Below, one piece after another: positions 17,752-25,590 of a DNA stretch of 35,624 nt; the stretch's first letter is position 1, and each line of letters starts with the position of its first letter. A program made the position numbers and the translations under genes. Source of the DNA: CAZMCC01 sp964564695 (GTDB taxonomy: Bacteria; Planctomycetota; Phycisphaerae; Phycisphaerales; UBA1924); assembly GCA_964564695.1 (NCBI GenBank), contig CAZMCC010000033.1, forward strand, positions 1-35,624. Reading direction: 5' to 3'. Under the pieces are notes generated by a model, which was not told where the DNA came from, did not search any database, and saw only the letters and a program-made list of their open reading frames with translations.

Positions 17752-20259
17752 ATGCCCGACCCCGCCGCCTCGACCCAGAGCCCAGGACCCGACGACTCCC
17801 TCACGTCCCCCGCGTGGGCCGATGCCACGTCCTCGGGCATGTCGCCCGATCCCCACGACGCCCAGACCGCCAATACCCCCGCCACAGGGGGGAACAGCGA
17901 GATCACCGACTACGGTTTGGGTGTTGGCCGGTCTGTCGGGAAGTACCGCATTCTTAAGCGGCTCGGCTCGGGCGGCAACGGGCAGGTCTACTCCGCCCTC
18001 CACACCGAGCTTGGCAAGACCGTGGCCCTGAAGTTCTTTAAGGGATACGTCGCCGCCCAGCCCCAGCAGGACGCCATGCGGCGAGAGGCCCAGACCCTGG
18101 CCGCCCTCCGCCACCCCGGCATCGTGCTGGTCGACGACTTCTCCATTTATGAGGTCCCCCGGGCCGAGGCCGGGGTGTCCCCCAGTTCCCCGGCGGTCCC
18201 CATCCCGTTCATCGTGATGGAGTACATCCCCAGCGAGCAGACGCTGGGGGTCTGGAACCGGGCCCACACCCCGGGGGTCGCCGAGATCCTGCGGATCGGC
18301 GCCGAGATGTGCGACGCCGTCGAGCACGCCCACGGGCGCGGGATCATCCACCGCGACCTCAAGCCCGGAAACGTGCTCGTCGACGTTGGGGCCGACAACA
18401 AGCCCCACCCGCGGGTCATCGACTTCGGCCTCAGCCAGCTTCTGGCCGGCTACGGCATGGGCCCGGTCGGCAGCCGTGCCGAGTTTGACCGCGTCACCGG
18501 CACGCTCCAGTACATGTCCCCCGAGCAGCTCGCGGGCAACTCGATGCTGGTGGACCACCGCTCGGACGTCTACGCCCTGGGCGTGGTCATCTATGAGCTG
18601 CTGTGCGGGCGCCTCCCGTACAACGTCTCGGTGAAGCTCACGGGCGAGCTCACCAACGAGATCCGCAACGGCGTGCTGATCCGCCCGTCGACGATCCGAC
18701 CGGACCTCAAGGGCCCGATCGAGGATGTGCTCATGCGGGCCCTCGAGAAGGACCCGGCCAAGCGCCACCAGCGGGCGGGGGACCTCGCGGACGACCTGCG
18801 GCGGATCCTCAATGACCAGCCGCTGGAATGGCGGGCCGAGCCGGTGGTTGAGCGGGCGGGGCGGGCGGCCAGGGCGGTGACCAAGCGGTCGCGGGCGCTC
18901 ATCGCAATCACCGCGGCGGTGGCTGCGACGTGCGCCGCGTTTGCACTCTGGACATACGTCGCTTGGGATCCGATGCGGGTCGCCTTCGAGCGACTGGCCA
19001 CCCGCGTGGGCGGCCCGAGCGTGACCTCGATCGAAAATGTCCGAATCCTCGAGCTGCGGGACGGCCTTGACATCGGGGTCCTCGCCAAGCTCATCGGCGT
19101 CGAAGGCGTGGCGACCGGCGACATGCGGAGCGTGCGCCGTCTCCACGGGCGACTCATGGAGCGCCTCGCCGGCGCACAGCCGCGGGCCGTTGTGTTTGAC
19201 CTGCACTTCCCGCAGGCCTCACTCCACGACGATGCGTTCAACAGGGGCGTGGCGGCCCTCAACGAGGCCGGCATCGACGCGGTCGTCGGCGTGAAGGTGG
19301 TCCGGACGATCACCCCCGCGCACGGGGACGCCCGGGCGATGTCCACCACTCCGTCCGGGCCGGCGATCGCCGAGACGATCCGCGGCGGGGGTGCCCGCTG
19401 GGGGTACATCCAATTCAACTCCACGCAAGGGTGCCCTCTGACCGTGGCTCTCGTCACGAAGCAGGGCACCCAGGGGTACATCCCGTCGCTGGCGATGAGC
19501 GCCCTGGCCGCAGCCCGGTGGCCGCGGATGCGCCCGGAGTTCGAGGCCCTCGAAGACCCGGCGCAACAGACTCTTCTGAATAGCGCGCCGGCAACGCTTT
19601 ATGTGCGGTGCTTCGGCGAGGGCACCTCGCCGACCACGGCACACCGGCCGACGGCCTCAGCAACCTTCAAGATCTCCCTGCTGGGGGACTGGGAGGAGTA
19701 TGCGTCGTTGGGCTACGCCGAGGGCGACGAAGGAGCGATGTGGACGGTTCCCTTCCCGCCGCGGGAGGCGCTGGTCGCCGCGTCCCGGGACTATGCCGAA
19801 GTCCTTGCCGAGTCCGACGAGTCCCTGCGGGCATGGGCCAAGGACAAGATCATCCTCGTCGGCGATGCTCGCACGGGGGTGGACCGAGGCGATTTCGGCC
19901 CGTTCACAGATACGCCGTACGTCTACGCCCACGCCACGGCCATTGAGACGCTGACCCGGGAAATCGCGCTGCGATATCCCACGGTCCAACAGAACTTCTG
20001 GACGGCCTTGTTTGGCGCCATGGTCGGGGCGGTGCTGGGCTTGACCTTGGCGGGCAGGCCCAGGACTCAGGTCGTGGTGGCCCTCGCCTCGGTCGCGGGC
20101 CTGACAGGCGGGTCACTTTTGCTGTACGCTGCCGGTGGGATCGTGGCGAATCCGTTCATCCTCGTCGCCGCGTTGCTCATCGCGATGGCGCTTACCGCCG
20201 GGCTCGGCCGGCTCGCCTCGCGCGGAACCGCTGTGTACCTGGCCGGGTCGCCGGCCTGA
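17752..20259 (+). CDS. Membrane Ser/Thr protein kinase with extracytoplasmic CHASE2 domain
   Basis: The 835-residue protein starts with a Pro/Ser/Thr/Asp-rich tail (1-50). A complete Hanks-type kinase domain follows (about 64-355): GSGGNG loop (72-77), K94 in VALK, H200-RDLKPGN207, D224-FG226 and MSPEQ (255-259). One transmembrane helix lies at about 382-404. Residues about 410-735 match a CHASE2 sensor region: PRAVVFDLHFP, IDAVVG, DKIILVGD and YAHATAIETL are characteristic. The chain ends with about three transmembrane helices (about 742-825). Known CHASE2 proteins place this domain outside the membrane, so the kinase should be cytoplasmic and the signal external. The start is well supported by AGGAGG. 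Two genes for exported paralogous proteins follow at 40-bp spacing. Confidence 0.93.
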   Translation: MPDPAASTQSPGPDDSLTSPAWADATSSGMSPDPHDAQTANTPATGGNSEITDYGLGVGRSVGKYRILKRLGSGGNGQVYSALHTELGKTVALKFFKGYVAAQPQQDAMRREAQTLAALRHPGIVLVDDFSIYEVPRAEAGVSPSSPAVPIPFIVMEYIPSEQTLGVWNRAHTPGVAEILRIGAEMCDAVEHAHGRGIIHRDLKPGNVLVDVGADNKPHPRVIDFGLSQLLAGYGMGPVGSRAEFDRVTGTLQYMSPEQLAGNSMLVDHRSDVYALGVVIYELLCGRLPYNVSVKLTGELTNEIRNGVLIRPSTIRPDLKGPIEDVLMRALEKDPAKRHQRAGDLADDLRRILNDQPLEWRAEPVVERAGRAARAVTKRSRALIAITAAVAATCAAFALWTYVAWDPMRVAFERLATRVGGPSVTSIENVRILELRDGLDIGVLAKLIGVEGVATGDMRSVRRLHGRLMERLAGAQPRAVVFDLHFPQASLHDDAFNRGVAALNEAGIDAVVGVKVVRTITPAHGDARAMSTTPSGPAIAETIRGGGARWGYIQFNSTQGCPLTVALVTKQGTQGYIPSLAMSALAAARWPRMRPEFEALEDPAQQTLLNSAPATLYVRCFGEGTSPTTAHRPTASATFKISLLGDWEEYASLGYAEGDEGAMWTVPFPPREALVAASRDYAEVLAESDESLRAWAKDKIILVGDARTGVDRGDFGPFTDTPYVYAHATAIETLTREIALRYPTVQQNFWTALFGAMVGAVLGLTLAGRPRTQVVVALASVAGLTGGSLLLYAAGGIVANPFILVAALLIAMALTAGLGRLASRGTAVYLAGSPA

Positions 20260-20299
20260 ACGCCGGACTAATGTCCGGTCCTACTTGGGAGACGCCCAC

Positions 20300-21034
20300 A
20301 TGAGATTGTCGGTGATCGCCGCGCTCGCACTTGGCCTGTGCACGGGAAGTCTGGTCGGAGGACTTCACCTCGGCTGGGCCCATGCCACCCCATCCGCCCC
20401 CGGCGGCCCGTCGGCCGCCGCGCAGACAGGCGCCACTGCGCCCGTGCTCGTTCCGATGCAAACGCTGCTGCTTCAACTCCAGAACTCAGGAGAGACCGTG
20501 TCATCATCCAATGACGTCGTCCTTCACTCCCGTACCGTCGACAACAGCTATGACGCGACCCTTGGGGAGCGGCGCGTCGGCTTCAGCGGCGTTGTGTCCC
20601 CGCTGGGAATGGCCAGCCAGGTCAACGCCGGACTGGACAGCACGAACTCGGTCGCCATGTCCATGGGTATCGGCATCTTCCGCGGCTCCCGTCCCCGCCT
20701 GACCACGAACGTCATCTCGGGCGGCGCCGAGAGTTCGACGATCATCGCCTACGCCAACCAGAACACCCAGTGGATGTGCCTCGTCGAAAGCGCGACCGTC
20801 GGCACCAAGCGGGCGTGGTTCCAGCTCCTGCCCAGCGGCCCCAACCCCGGCATCAACAAGGACTTCGTCAACAACATGACCATCGTCGTCGCCACGCGCG
20901 CCAACCCGACTCAGCCGTGGACCGTTGACGGGCCGCGAACCCTGACGACCGCGGAGCGGACCGCGTGCCTCACCGCGTGGGGCAAGGCTCAGGTCGCGGG
21001 GATCATCCCGGGCACCGAGCCCTTCCCGCCATAA
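20300..21034 (+). CDS. Exported protein of unknown function, paralogue of the next gene
   Basis: I do not recognise a named family. The 244-residue chain has an N-terminal hydrophobic segment (4-24) typical of a signal peptide or anchor. A Pro/Ala/Gly linker (30-48) and a mostly beta-strand-like body follow. The segment GIGIFRGSRPRLTTNVISGG (123-142) and the residues after it, to about 161, are closely matched in the next gene, and both proteins end in a similar GTEPFPP/AGEPFPA tail. No good lipobox is seen (C14 is followed by TG but preceded by Leu). The start ATG at 20300 has GGGAG upstream. It begins 40 bp after the CHASE2 kinase stop, so the two are probably co-transcribed. A role as sensor partner or kinase-pathway output is inference. 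Confidence 0.8.
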   Translation: MRLSVIAALALGLCTGSLVGGLHLGWAHATPSAPGGPSAAAQTGATAPVLVPMQTLLLQLQNSGETVSSSNDVVLHSRTVDNSYDATLGERRVGFSGVVSPLGMASQVNAGLDSTNSVAMSMGIGIFRGSRPRLTTNVISGGAESSTIIAYANQNTQWMCLVESATVGTKRAWFQLLPSGPNPGINKDFVNNMTIVVATRANPTQPWTVDGPRTLTTAERTACLTAWGKAQVAGIIPGTEPFPP

Positions 21035-21074
21035 GTCTCTTCGACCCGTCCCATCACAACACGAGAGCCCCCCG

Positions 21075-21869
21075 ATGAAGCCCACACTGCTTGTCGTCCT
21101 TGCGAGCATCGTCGCCGCCGTCGCGGGCGGCTGCGCGCCGTGCGCGTTCTACGACCCGCAGGTCCGCAGGCTCCAGCCCGACCAGGGAGCGCCGCACCTT
21201 CCCGCCATCGACGCCACCGCGGATCACACGAAGCCCAAGCCTCTTCCGCTCACCGGTGTTCTCATCGAAATGCCCAGCGGCAAGACGGTGCGTGGCGTCG
21301 AAGACCTCGTCGTTCACGCCCGGCGGGTGGAAAACGACGACAGCGGCTCGGGCATGGACGACGCGATCGGTTTCACCGGCCTCATCTCCACCCCCGACCC
21401 CGATCCCAAGAACCGGCCCGCCCCGGCCAACCGCCGGCCGTTCGAGGTGGGCATGAAGGCGTCCGAAGTGAAGGTCGCCATGCCGATCGGCCTCGGGATC
21501 TTCCGCGGCTCGCGCCCACGCCTGACCACGGGCGTCATCTCCGGCGGCGGTGAGAGCACGACGATCATCGTGTGGGCGATGCCCACGGTGCAGTGGATGT
21601 ACCTCGCCCAATACACCGAGGTCGGCGGCAAGTTCGGCGACGTCAGCCTGCTCGCCGCGAACGGCTCCGTGCTCGGGACCGAAGTGTTCTCCGCCACCGA
21701 GCGCCTCATCATCGCCGAGAAGGACAGCACCACGGGACAGTGGAACCTGTACCCGGCCGGCAAGCTCGCCGACGAGCCCAAGATCATGGCCCTCTGCAAG
21801 GAAGCCTGGAAGCGCGCCCAGGACGCCAAGGTCATCCCGGCGGGCGAGCCGTTCCCCGCGTCGCCGTGA
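21075..21869 (+). CDS. Lipoprotein of unknown function, paralogue of the preceding gene
   Basis: The 264-residue protein begins with a lipoprotein signal peptide ending in AVAGGC, so C20 is the likely acylated residue. A second Cys (C23) follows closely. After a Pro-rich linker (to about 60) the body contains GLGIFRGSRPRLTTGVISGG (139-158), which matches the preceding gene at 17 of 20 residues. Flanking similarity covers VVHARRVEN, IGFTGLIS, ESTTII, QWMYL and EPFP. No named family is recognised. It starts 40 bp after the previous stop, giving a tidy three-gene unit with the CHASE2 kinase. It probably sits on the outer or inner membrane leaflet facing the periplasm. Its stop is 16 bp from the end of the convergent pheA. 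Confidence 0.82.
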   Translation: MKPTLLVVLASIVAAVAGGCAPCAFYDPQVRRLQPDQGAPHLPAIDATADHTKPKPLPLTGVLIEMPSGKTVRGVEDLVVHARRVENDDSGSGMDDAIGFTGLISTPDPDPKNRPAPANRRPFEVGMKASEVKVAMPIGLGIFRGSRPRLTTGVISGGGESTTIIVWAMPTVQWMYLAQYTEVGGKFGDVSLLAANGSVLGTEVFSATERLIIAEKDSTTGQWNLYPAGKLADEPKIMALCKEAWKRAQDAKVIPAGEPFPASP

Positions 21870-21885
21870 TCACGCCGCGATCGGC

Positions 21886-23121
21886 CTACAGAATCCGCGC
21901 ACTCCGCGGATAGCTCCCCAGCACGAACAGCTCCTGGCAGTGCCCCTTGGCCTGCGTGACGGCGGCCGCGAACCACGGGTCGTCGATGTGGCCGCACGCG
22001 TCCACGAAGAACGTGTACGTCCAGCTGCTCCGCCCGCTGGGGCGCTTGTCGATGTGCGTGAGGTTGATGCCGGCCCGGTCGAAGACGCTCAGCACGCCCA
22101 CGAGCGCCCCGGGCTTGTCGAGCGTCGTGAACATCATCGAGGTCTTGTCGTCGCCGCTGGGCCTGGCCTTGTGACGGCACAGCACGAAGAACCGCGTGAC
22201 GTTGCCGGTGCGGTCCTCGATGTTCTCGAACAGCGGCGGCAGGCCGTAGCGCTCGCCGGCGAGCAGGCTGCCGATCGCGGCGCTGGTTCCAACCCCCCCG
22301 CCCCCCCCACTCTTCACTTCCTGGGCCACCCGCTGCACCGCGGCGGACGAGCTCACCGTCGGGATGAGCTCCGCACGCGGGTACTGCGTCGCCAGCCACC
22401 TGCGGCACTGGGCGAAGACCTCGGGCTTGGAGCAGATGGTCTTGACCTCGCTGGGTTCACAGGCCGCGAGCAGCGCGTGGTGCACCTCGAGCTGCACCTC
22501 GGCGTAGACGTTGACCTGCTCGTAGTGCTCGACGAAGGCGTCGAGCGTCTCGACGATGCCGCCGCCGATGGAGTTCTCGATGGGGACCAGCCCGTAGTCG
22601 ACGTGCCCGCGCGAGACTTCGGTGAAGACCCCGTCGATCGTGTGCAGGTCCTCGAAGTCGACGCTCGAGCCGAAGTGGCGGGTGGCGGCGACGTGCGAGT
22701 AGCTCCCCGGCGGGCCGAGGTATCCGATCCGGGGCGGGTGCTCGAGGCGGAAGCTCCCCGACATCAGCTCGCGGTAGATCGCCTCGACGGTCCGGGCCGG
22801 CAGCGGGCCGGTGTTGAGCGCCAGCACGCGCGACAGCACGGCCGACTCGCGGTCGGGGGTGTACACCGGCAGGCCCTTGGCCCGCTTGACCTTCCCGACC
22901 TCCACCACCGCCCCGGCCCGCTCGTTGAGCAGGGCGACGATCTTGGCGTCGAGGGCGGTGATCTTGTCGCGCAGGGGGGCGAGGGGGTCGGCGGCTGATC
23001 CGAGCCCCTCGCGCGAGCGAGGGGTCTGGGGCTCCGACTTCCCCTTCGCGCGGCCGGCCGCAGCACCTCCCGCTTGCGCGGGAGGCTCGGTTTTGGATTT
23101 CCGCCCGACCTTCTTCGCCAC
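21886..23121 (-). CDS. pheA: Bifunctional chorismate mutase / prephenate dehydratase
   Basis: It converts chorismate to prephenate and then to phenylpyruvate for phenylalanine synthesis. The 411-residue chain has a basic, Ala-rich N-terminal tail (1-45) and an AroQ-type mutase domain (about 46-125; LRDKITALDAKIVALLNERA). A dehydratase domain follows (about 131-310; GYLGPPGSYSHVAA, GLVPIENSIGG, GNVTRFFVL with the TRF motif), then a C-terminal ACT domain (about 325-405; KPGALVGVLSVFDRAGINLT). In the ACT domain the usual Phe-binding IESRP reads IDKRP, a change that may alter feedback control. The GTG start at 23121 is chosen because GAGGAGG lies 5 nt upstream. It is divergent from the membrane protein gene at 23251. 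Confidence 0.93.
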   Translation of the reverse strand: MAKKVGRKSKTEPPAQAGGAAAGRAKGKSEPQTPRSREGLGSAADPLAPLRDKITALDAKIVALLNERAGAVVEVGKVKRAKGLPVYTPDRESAVLSRVLALNTGPLPARTVEAIYRELMSGSFRLEHPPRIGYLGPPGSYSHVAATRHFGSSVDFEDLHTIDGVFTEVSRGHVDYGLVPIENSIGGGIVETLDAFVEHYEQVNVYAEVQLEVHHALLAACEPSEVKTICSKPEVFAQCRRWLATQYPRAELIPTVSSSAAVQRVAQEVKSGGGGGVGTSAAIGSLLAGERYGLPPLFENIEDRTGNVTRFFVLCRHKARPSGDDKTSMMFTTLDKPGALVGVLSVFDRAGINLTHIDKRPSGRSSWTYTFFVDACGHIDDPWFAAAVTQAKGHCQELFVLGSYPRSARIL

Positions 23122-23250
23122 AACTGCCTCCTCGCTTCGAATCCTCACTATCGGTCCGTGCCGATACAGGCAAAACCCGACCCGGCCCGGGCCCAACAAT
23201 ACCGGTGTGGCCGCCGCCGCCACGCCCATCACTCCGGGAGGTCTCGCCGC

Positions 23251-24318
23251 ATGGTTCTCGCCCTCCAGACCGCCCCCCCTACCCCCACGGCCCCCATCAC
23301 GCCGCCGGCGACCCCGCCGATGTCCGACGGCAAGCTCGCCGACCTGGCCTCCAAGCTGCAGGAAGTGACGGGGCTTGACGCCAGCGCCCTGAATCTGCCG
23401 GACCTGCCGTGGGGCGCGTACCTCATTCCGCTCGGCGTGCTGATCGCGGGGCTCGTGCTGTGGGTCGCGGGGCGGAAGGTGCTTAAGCCGATCACGGTCG
23501 CCGTGTTCGGGCTGGTCGGGACCACGATCGGCTACGTGATCATCGGCCCGCTGCCGGCCGCGGCGGGGATCGCGCCGATCTGGGTGTGGACGCTCGGGCT
23601 CACGGCCGTCGGGCTCATCGTGGGCTCGCTGCTGTTCCGATTTGCGATGGGGCTGGGGCTGGGGCTGACGCTGGCGGGCGTCGGGGTGCTGACGGCCGCG
23701 ATCATCACGGGTCCGCCGGGGAACACACCGCCGAACGACCCGACGGCCGCGGCGCTGAGTGAGGTGAGCGATCCGATCGACCGCCTCCGCGCCGAGGGGC
23801 TCGCCCTGCGCGAGCGGCTGCGGCTTCGCCTGAGCGAAGCGAACCTGCAGCTCGCGTCCCCCGCCGACGCCTCGAAGCCGCAGACGCCCCCCACTCCCAC
23901 CGACGACACCGACGCGGCCCGCCGGTTTGTGACCGAAGCCCAGCAGAACGCCGCGGCGTTCGCGTCGGCCCTGTGGCAGGAAGCGAAGGCGGCGTGGAAC
24001 ATGCGTTCGCCGACGCAGAGGTTGTCGATGCTGGTGGCCGCGGGCGTCGGGTTCATCCTGGGGACGTGGCTGGGGGTTGGTGTGCCGAAGTGGGCCGCCG
24101 GGGCCGTCACCGCGCTGGCGGGGGCGGCGTTGTGGCTCTCGGCGGGGGCGTGGCTGGTGACGTCGGCCGGGCTGCCGGGAGCCGCCCGCGTGGAGTCGTT
24201 CACGGCGGGGCAATGGCTTGTGATCTGGGGTGTGATCGCGATGCTCGGTGTGGCGCTGCAGTGGAGCGGGTTGGCCGAACGCCGTAAGAAGAAAGTGGCC
24301 CCGCAGCCGGCGGGGTGA
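23251..24318 (+). CDS. Predicted seven-helix membrane protein
   Basis: The 355-residue protein has a Pro/Thr-rich N-terminus, an amphipathic segment, and four hydrophobic helices (about 56-74, 80-99, 109-128, 131-151). A charged soluble loop of about 105 residues rich in Arg, Glu and Ala follows. Three more helices lie at about 258-277, 281-306 and 320-338, and the chain ends in a basic ERRKKK tail. The glycine-rich KPITVAVFGLVGTTIGYVI segment recalls DUF4203/TMEM198-type domains, but that match is tentative. No function is assigned. GGGAGG lies 9 nt before the ATG at 23251. It is divergent from pheA over 129 bp, which probably holds promoters for both. Confidence 0.75.
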   Translation: MVLALQTAPPTPTAPITPPATPPMSDGKLADLASKLQEVTGLDASALNLPDLPWGAYLIPLGVLIAGLVLWVAGRKVLKPITVAVFGLVGTTIGYVIIGPLPAAAGIAPIWVWTLGLTAVGLIVGSLLFRFAMGLGLGLTLAGVGVLTAAIITGPPGNTPPNDPTAAALSEVSDPIDRLRAEGLALRERLRLRLSEANLQLASPADASKPQTPPTPTDDTDAARRFVTEAQQNAAAFASALWQEAKAAWNMRSPTQRLSMLVAAGVGFILGTWLGVGVPKWAAGAVTALAGAALWLSAGAWLVTSAGLPGAARVESFTAGQWLVIWGVIAMLGVALQWSGLAERRKKKVAPQPAG

Positions 24319-24631
24319 CGCCCTCGCTCTCGCTTCCGGCGGCTCTTCGCCCGAAGGGCGCACGCCCGTTGCCGGTGGCGCAGCGAGGCTTGGCGAGCAC
24401 GCCACCGGAGGGGCGCCCCCACTCTCTTGTTTTTTGGTCTTGTCCGCCCGTCTGAGGGCGGACGATCGACGACCGGGCCCAGGTCCGCCCTCAGCCGGGC
24501 GGAGAGCCAAAATAAACGAGCTGTGCAGACTGCCCGTTGCCGGTGGCTTGCTCGCTCAAAGCAGCTCGCCGCGCCACCGGCAACGGGCGTGCGCCCTCCG
24601 GGCGAAGAGGTGGCGCCCTCCGTAATTCCGC
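24319..24631. repeat. Gap filled by nested inverted repeats
   Basis: This 313-bp gap has no gene. Arms 24343-24381 and 24571-24609 are 39-nt inverted copies with one mismatch. An inner copy GCCCGTTGCCGGTGGC (24532-24547) pairs with 24573-24588, so the right arm has two possible partners. In the middle, GTCCGCCC/GGGCGGAC (24442-24463) forms a hairpin, and CTGAGGGCGGAC (24452-24463) can instead pair with GTCCGCCCTCAG (24483-24494). The gap lies between two convergent genes and could end transcription in both directions. Confidence 0.8.
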
Positions 24632-25438
24632 TCACTCCGGCTCCACCGCCAGCGTCAGCGTCACGACGGCGAAGATGTCCTTCTCGATCGTCTCCGTGTC
24701 GTAACTGCCGTAGCCGCTGACGTCGGTCGAGTCGGGCTTGACGACCTGCAGGGGCGAGGTCTGGGCCGACCGCACCTCCCCCACTCGGCTGCCGGCGTTC
24801 CTGGCGATCTCTTCCGCCCGCGTCCGGGCGTCCTTCGACGCCTCGCCCAGGATCGCCACCCGCATCTCGGTCAGCTTGGTATACGTGTACTCCGGGGTTG
24901 AGCCGAAGACGAGGACGCCATCCTTGATGAGGTCGGTGACTTTCCCCGCAGCGCTGGCGACGGCGTCGACGTCGGGGGTCGTCACGGTGAACGTCCGCGA
25001 GAGCTCGTATGCGTCGACTTCGCGCGTGTCCTCGCCGCTCTTGTCACGCACGTAGTGCACCTCCGTGCGGATCGGGGAGAGCTCGATCTTCACGTCCTTG
25101 AACTTGGAAGCGTCGAGGAAGGCCCGGACCTGGGCGGCCGCGGCCTCGACCCCGAGGTACGCCTCGTCGAGCTTCTTCCCCTCGCCCTCGACGCGGATCT
25201 GCCACACCGCGAGGTCCGACTTCACCCGCTGGCGGCTTGAGCCCTTCACCGTGATCGTGCGGCTCGATTCCCAGCCCACTCTCTCGGTTTTCTGGTACGC
25301 CCGCGACGCGATCGTCACGCTGGCGACGATGCTGAGGATGAGCGACGCGGCGATGATCGCGACGGCCCGACCCGCGTCGATGCGCAGGCGGTGCTCCGTC
25401 GCCCCGCCGGGGGGCGCGGGCACGGGGGTCTCGGACAT
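24632..25438 (-). CDS. SIMPL-domain (DUF541) protein with N-terminal membrane anchor
   Basis: The 268-residue protein has a short Pro-rich cytoplasmic tail and one transmembrane helix (about 24-45). A SIMPL/DUF541 domain covers about 60-266. Family features seen are the opening strand TITVKGSSRQRVKSDLAVW, the repeated Glu/Lys helices, VDAYELSRTFTV, and the late AILGEASKDARTRAEEIA with DIFAVVTLTLAVE at the end. SIMPL proteins are periplasmic or exported; the E. coli homologue YggE is linked to oxidative-stress protection, but no biochemical activity is settled. The TPR-YggX gene at 2569 belongs to the same broad theme but is too distant to imply co-regulation. The stop lies next to the nested repeat block. 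Confidence 0.87.
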   Translation of the reverse strand: MSETPVPAPPGGATEHRLRIDAGRAVAIIAASLILSIVASVTIASRAYQKTERVGWESSRTITVKGSSRQRVKSDLAVWQIRVEGEGKKLDEAYLGVEAAAAQVRAFLDASKFKDVKIELSPIRTEVHYVRDKSGEDTREVDAYELSRTFTVTTPDVDAVASAAGKVTDLIKDGVLVFGSTPEYTYTKLTEMRVAILGEASKDARTRAEEIARNAGSRVGEVRSAQTSPLQVVKPDSTDVSGYGSYDTETIEKDIFAVVTLTLAVEPE

Positions 25439-25506
25439 GGGTTTTTCTCCGGTTCCGCGCGATCGTCCGTGGCGCGGCCGCAGATGATCGGCGCGCGCGG
25501 GCGCAC

Positions 25507-25572
25507 GGGTGCAGCTTTGTGCACCCGGTCTTCAAGTGCACGCCCGGCGGACAAAGCTCCGCCGGGGCACCC
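25507..25572. repeat. Hairpin plus palindromic intergenic repeat, copy 3
   Basis: GGGTGCA/GTGCACCC at 25507-25526 forms a short hairpin. It is followed at 25541-25572 by CGCCCGGCGGACAAAGCTCC and then GCCGGGGCACCC, the third copy of the palindrome seen at 131-164 and 6967-6998. The block lies between two minus-strand genes, just after the stop of the patatin gene is excluded and upstream of nothing coding. Confidence 0.75.
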
Positions 25573-25590
25573 GATCACAGTCACTCCGGA

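Noticed and set aside
24343..24609. CRISPR array
   Set aside because: The repeats are inverted and nested, without regular spacers; no cas gene is present in the window.
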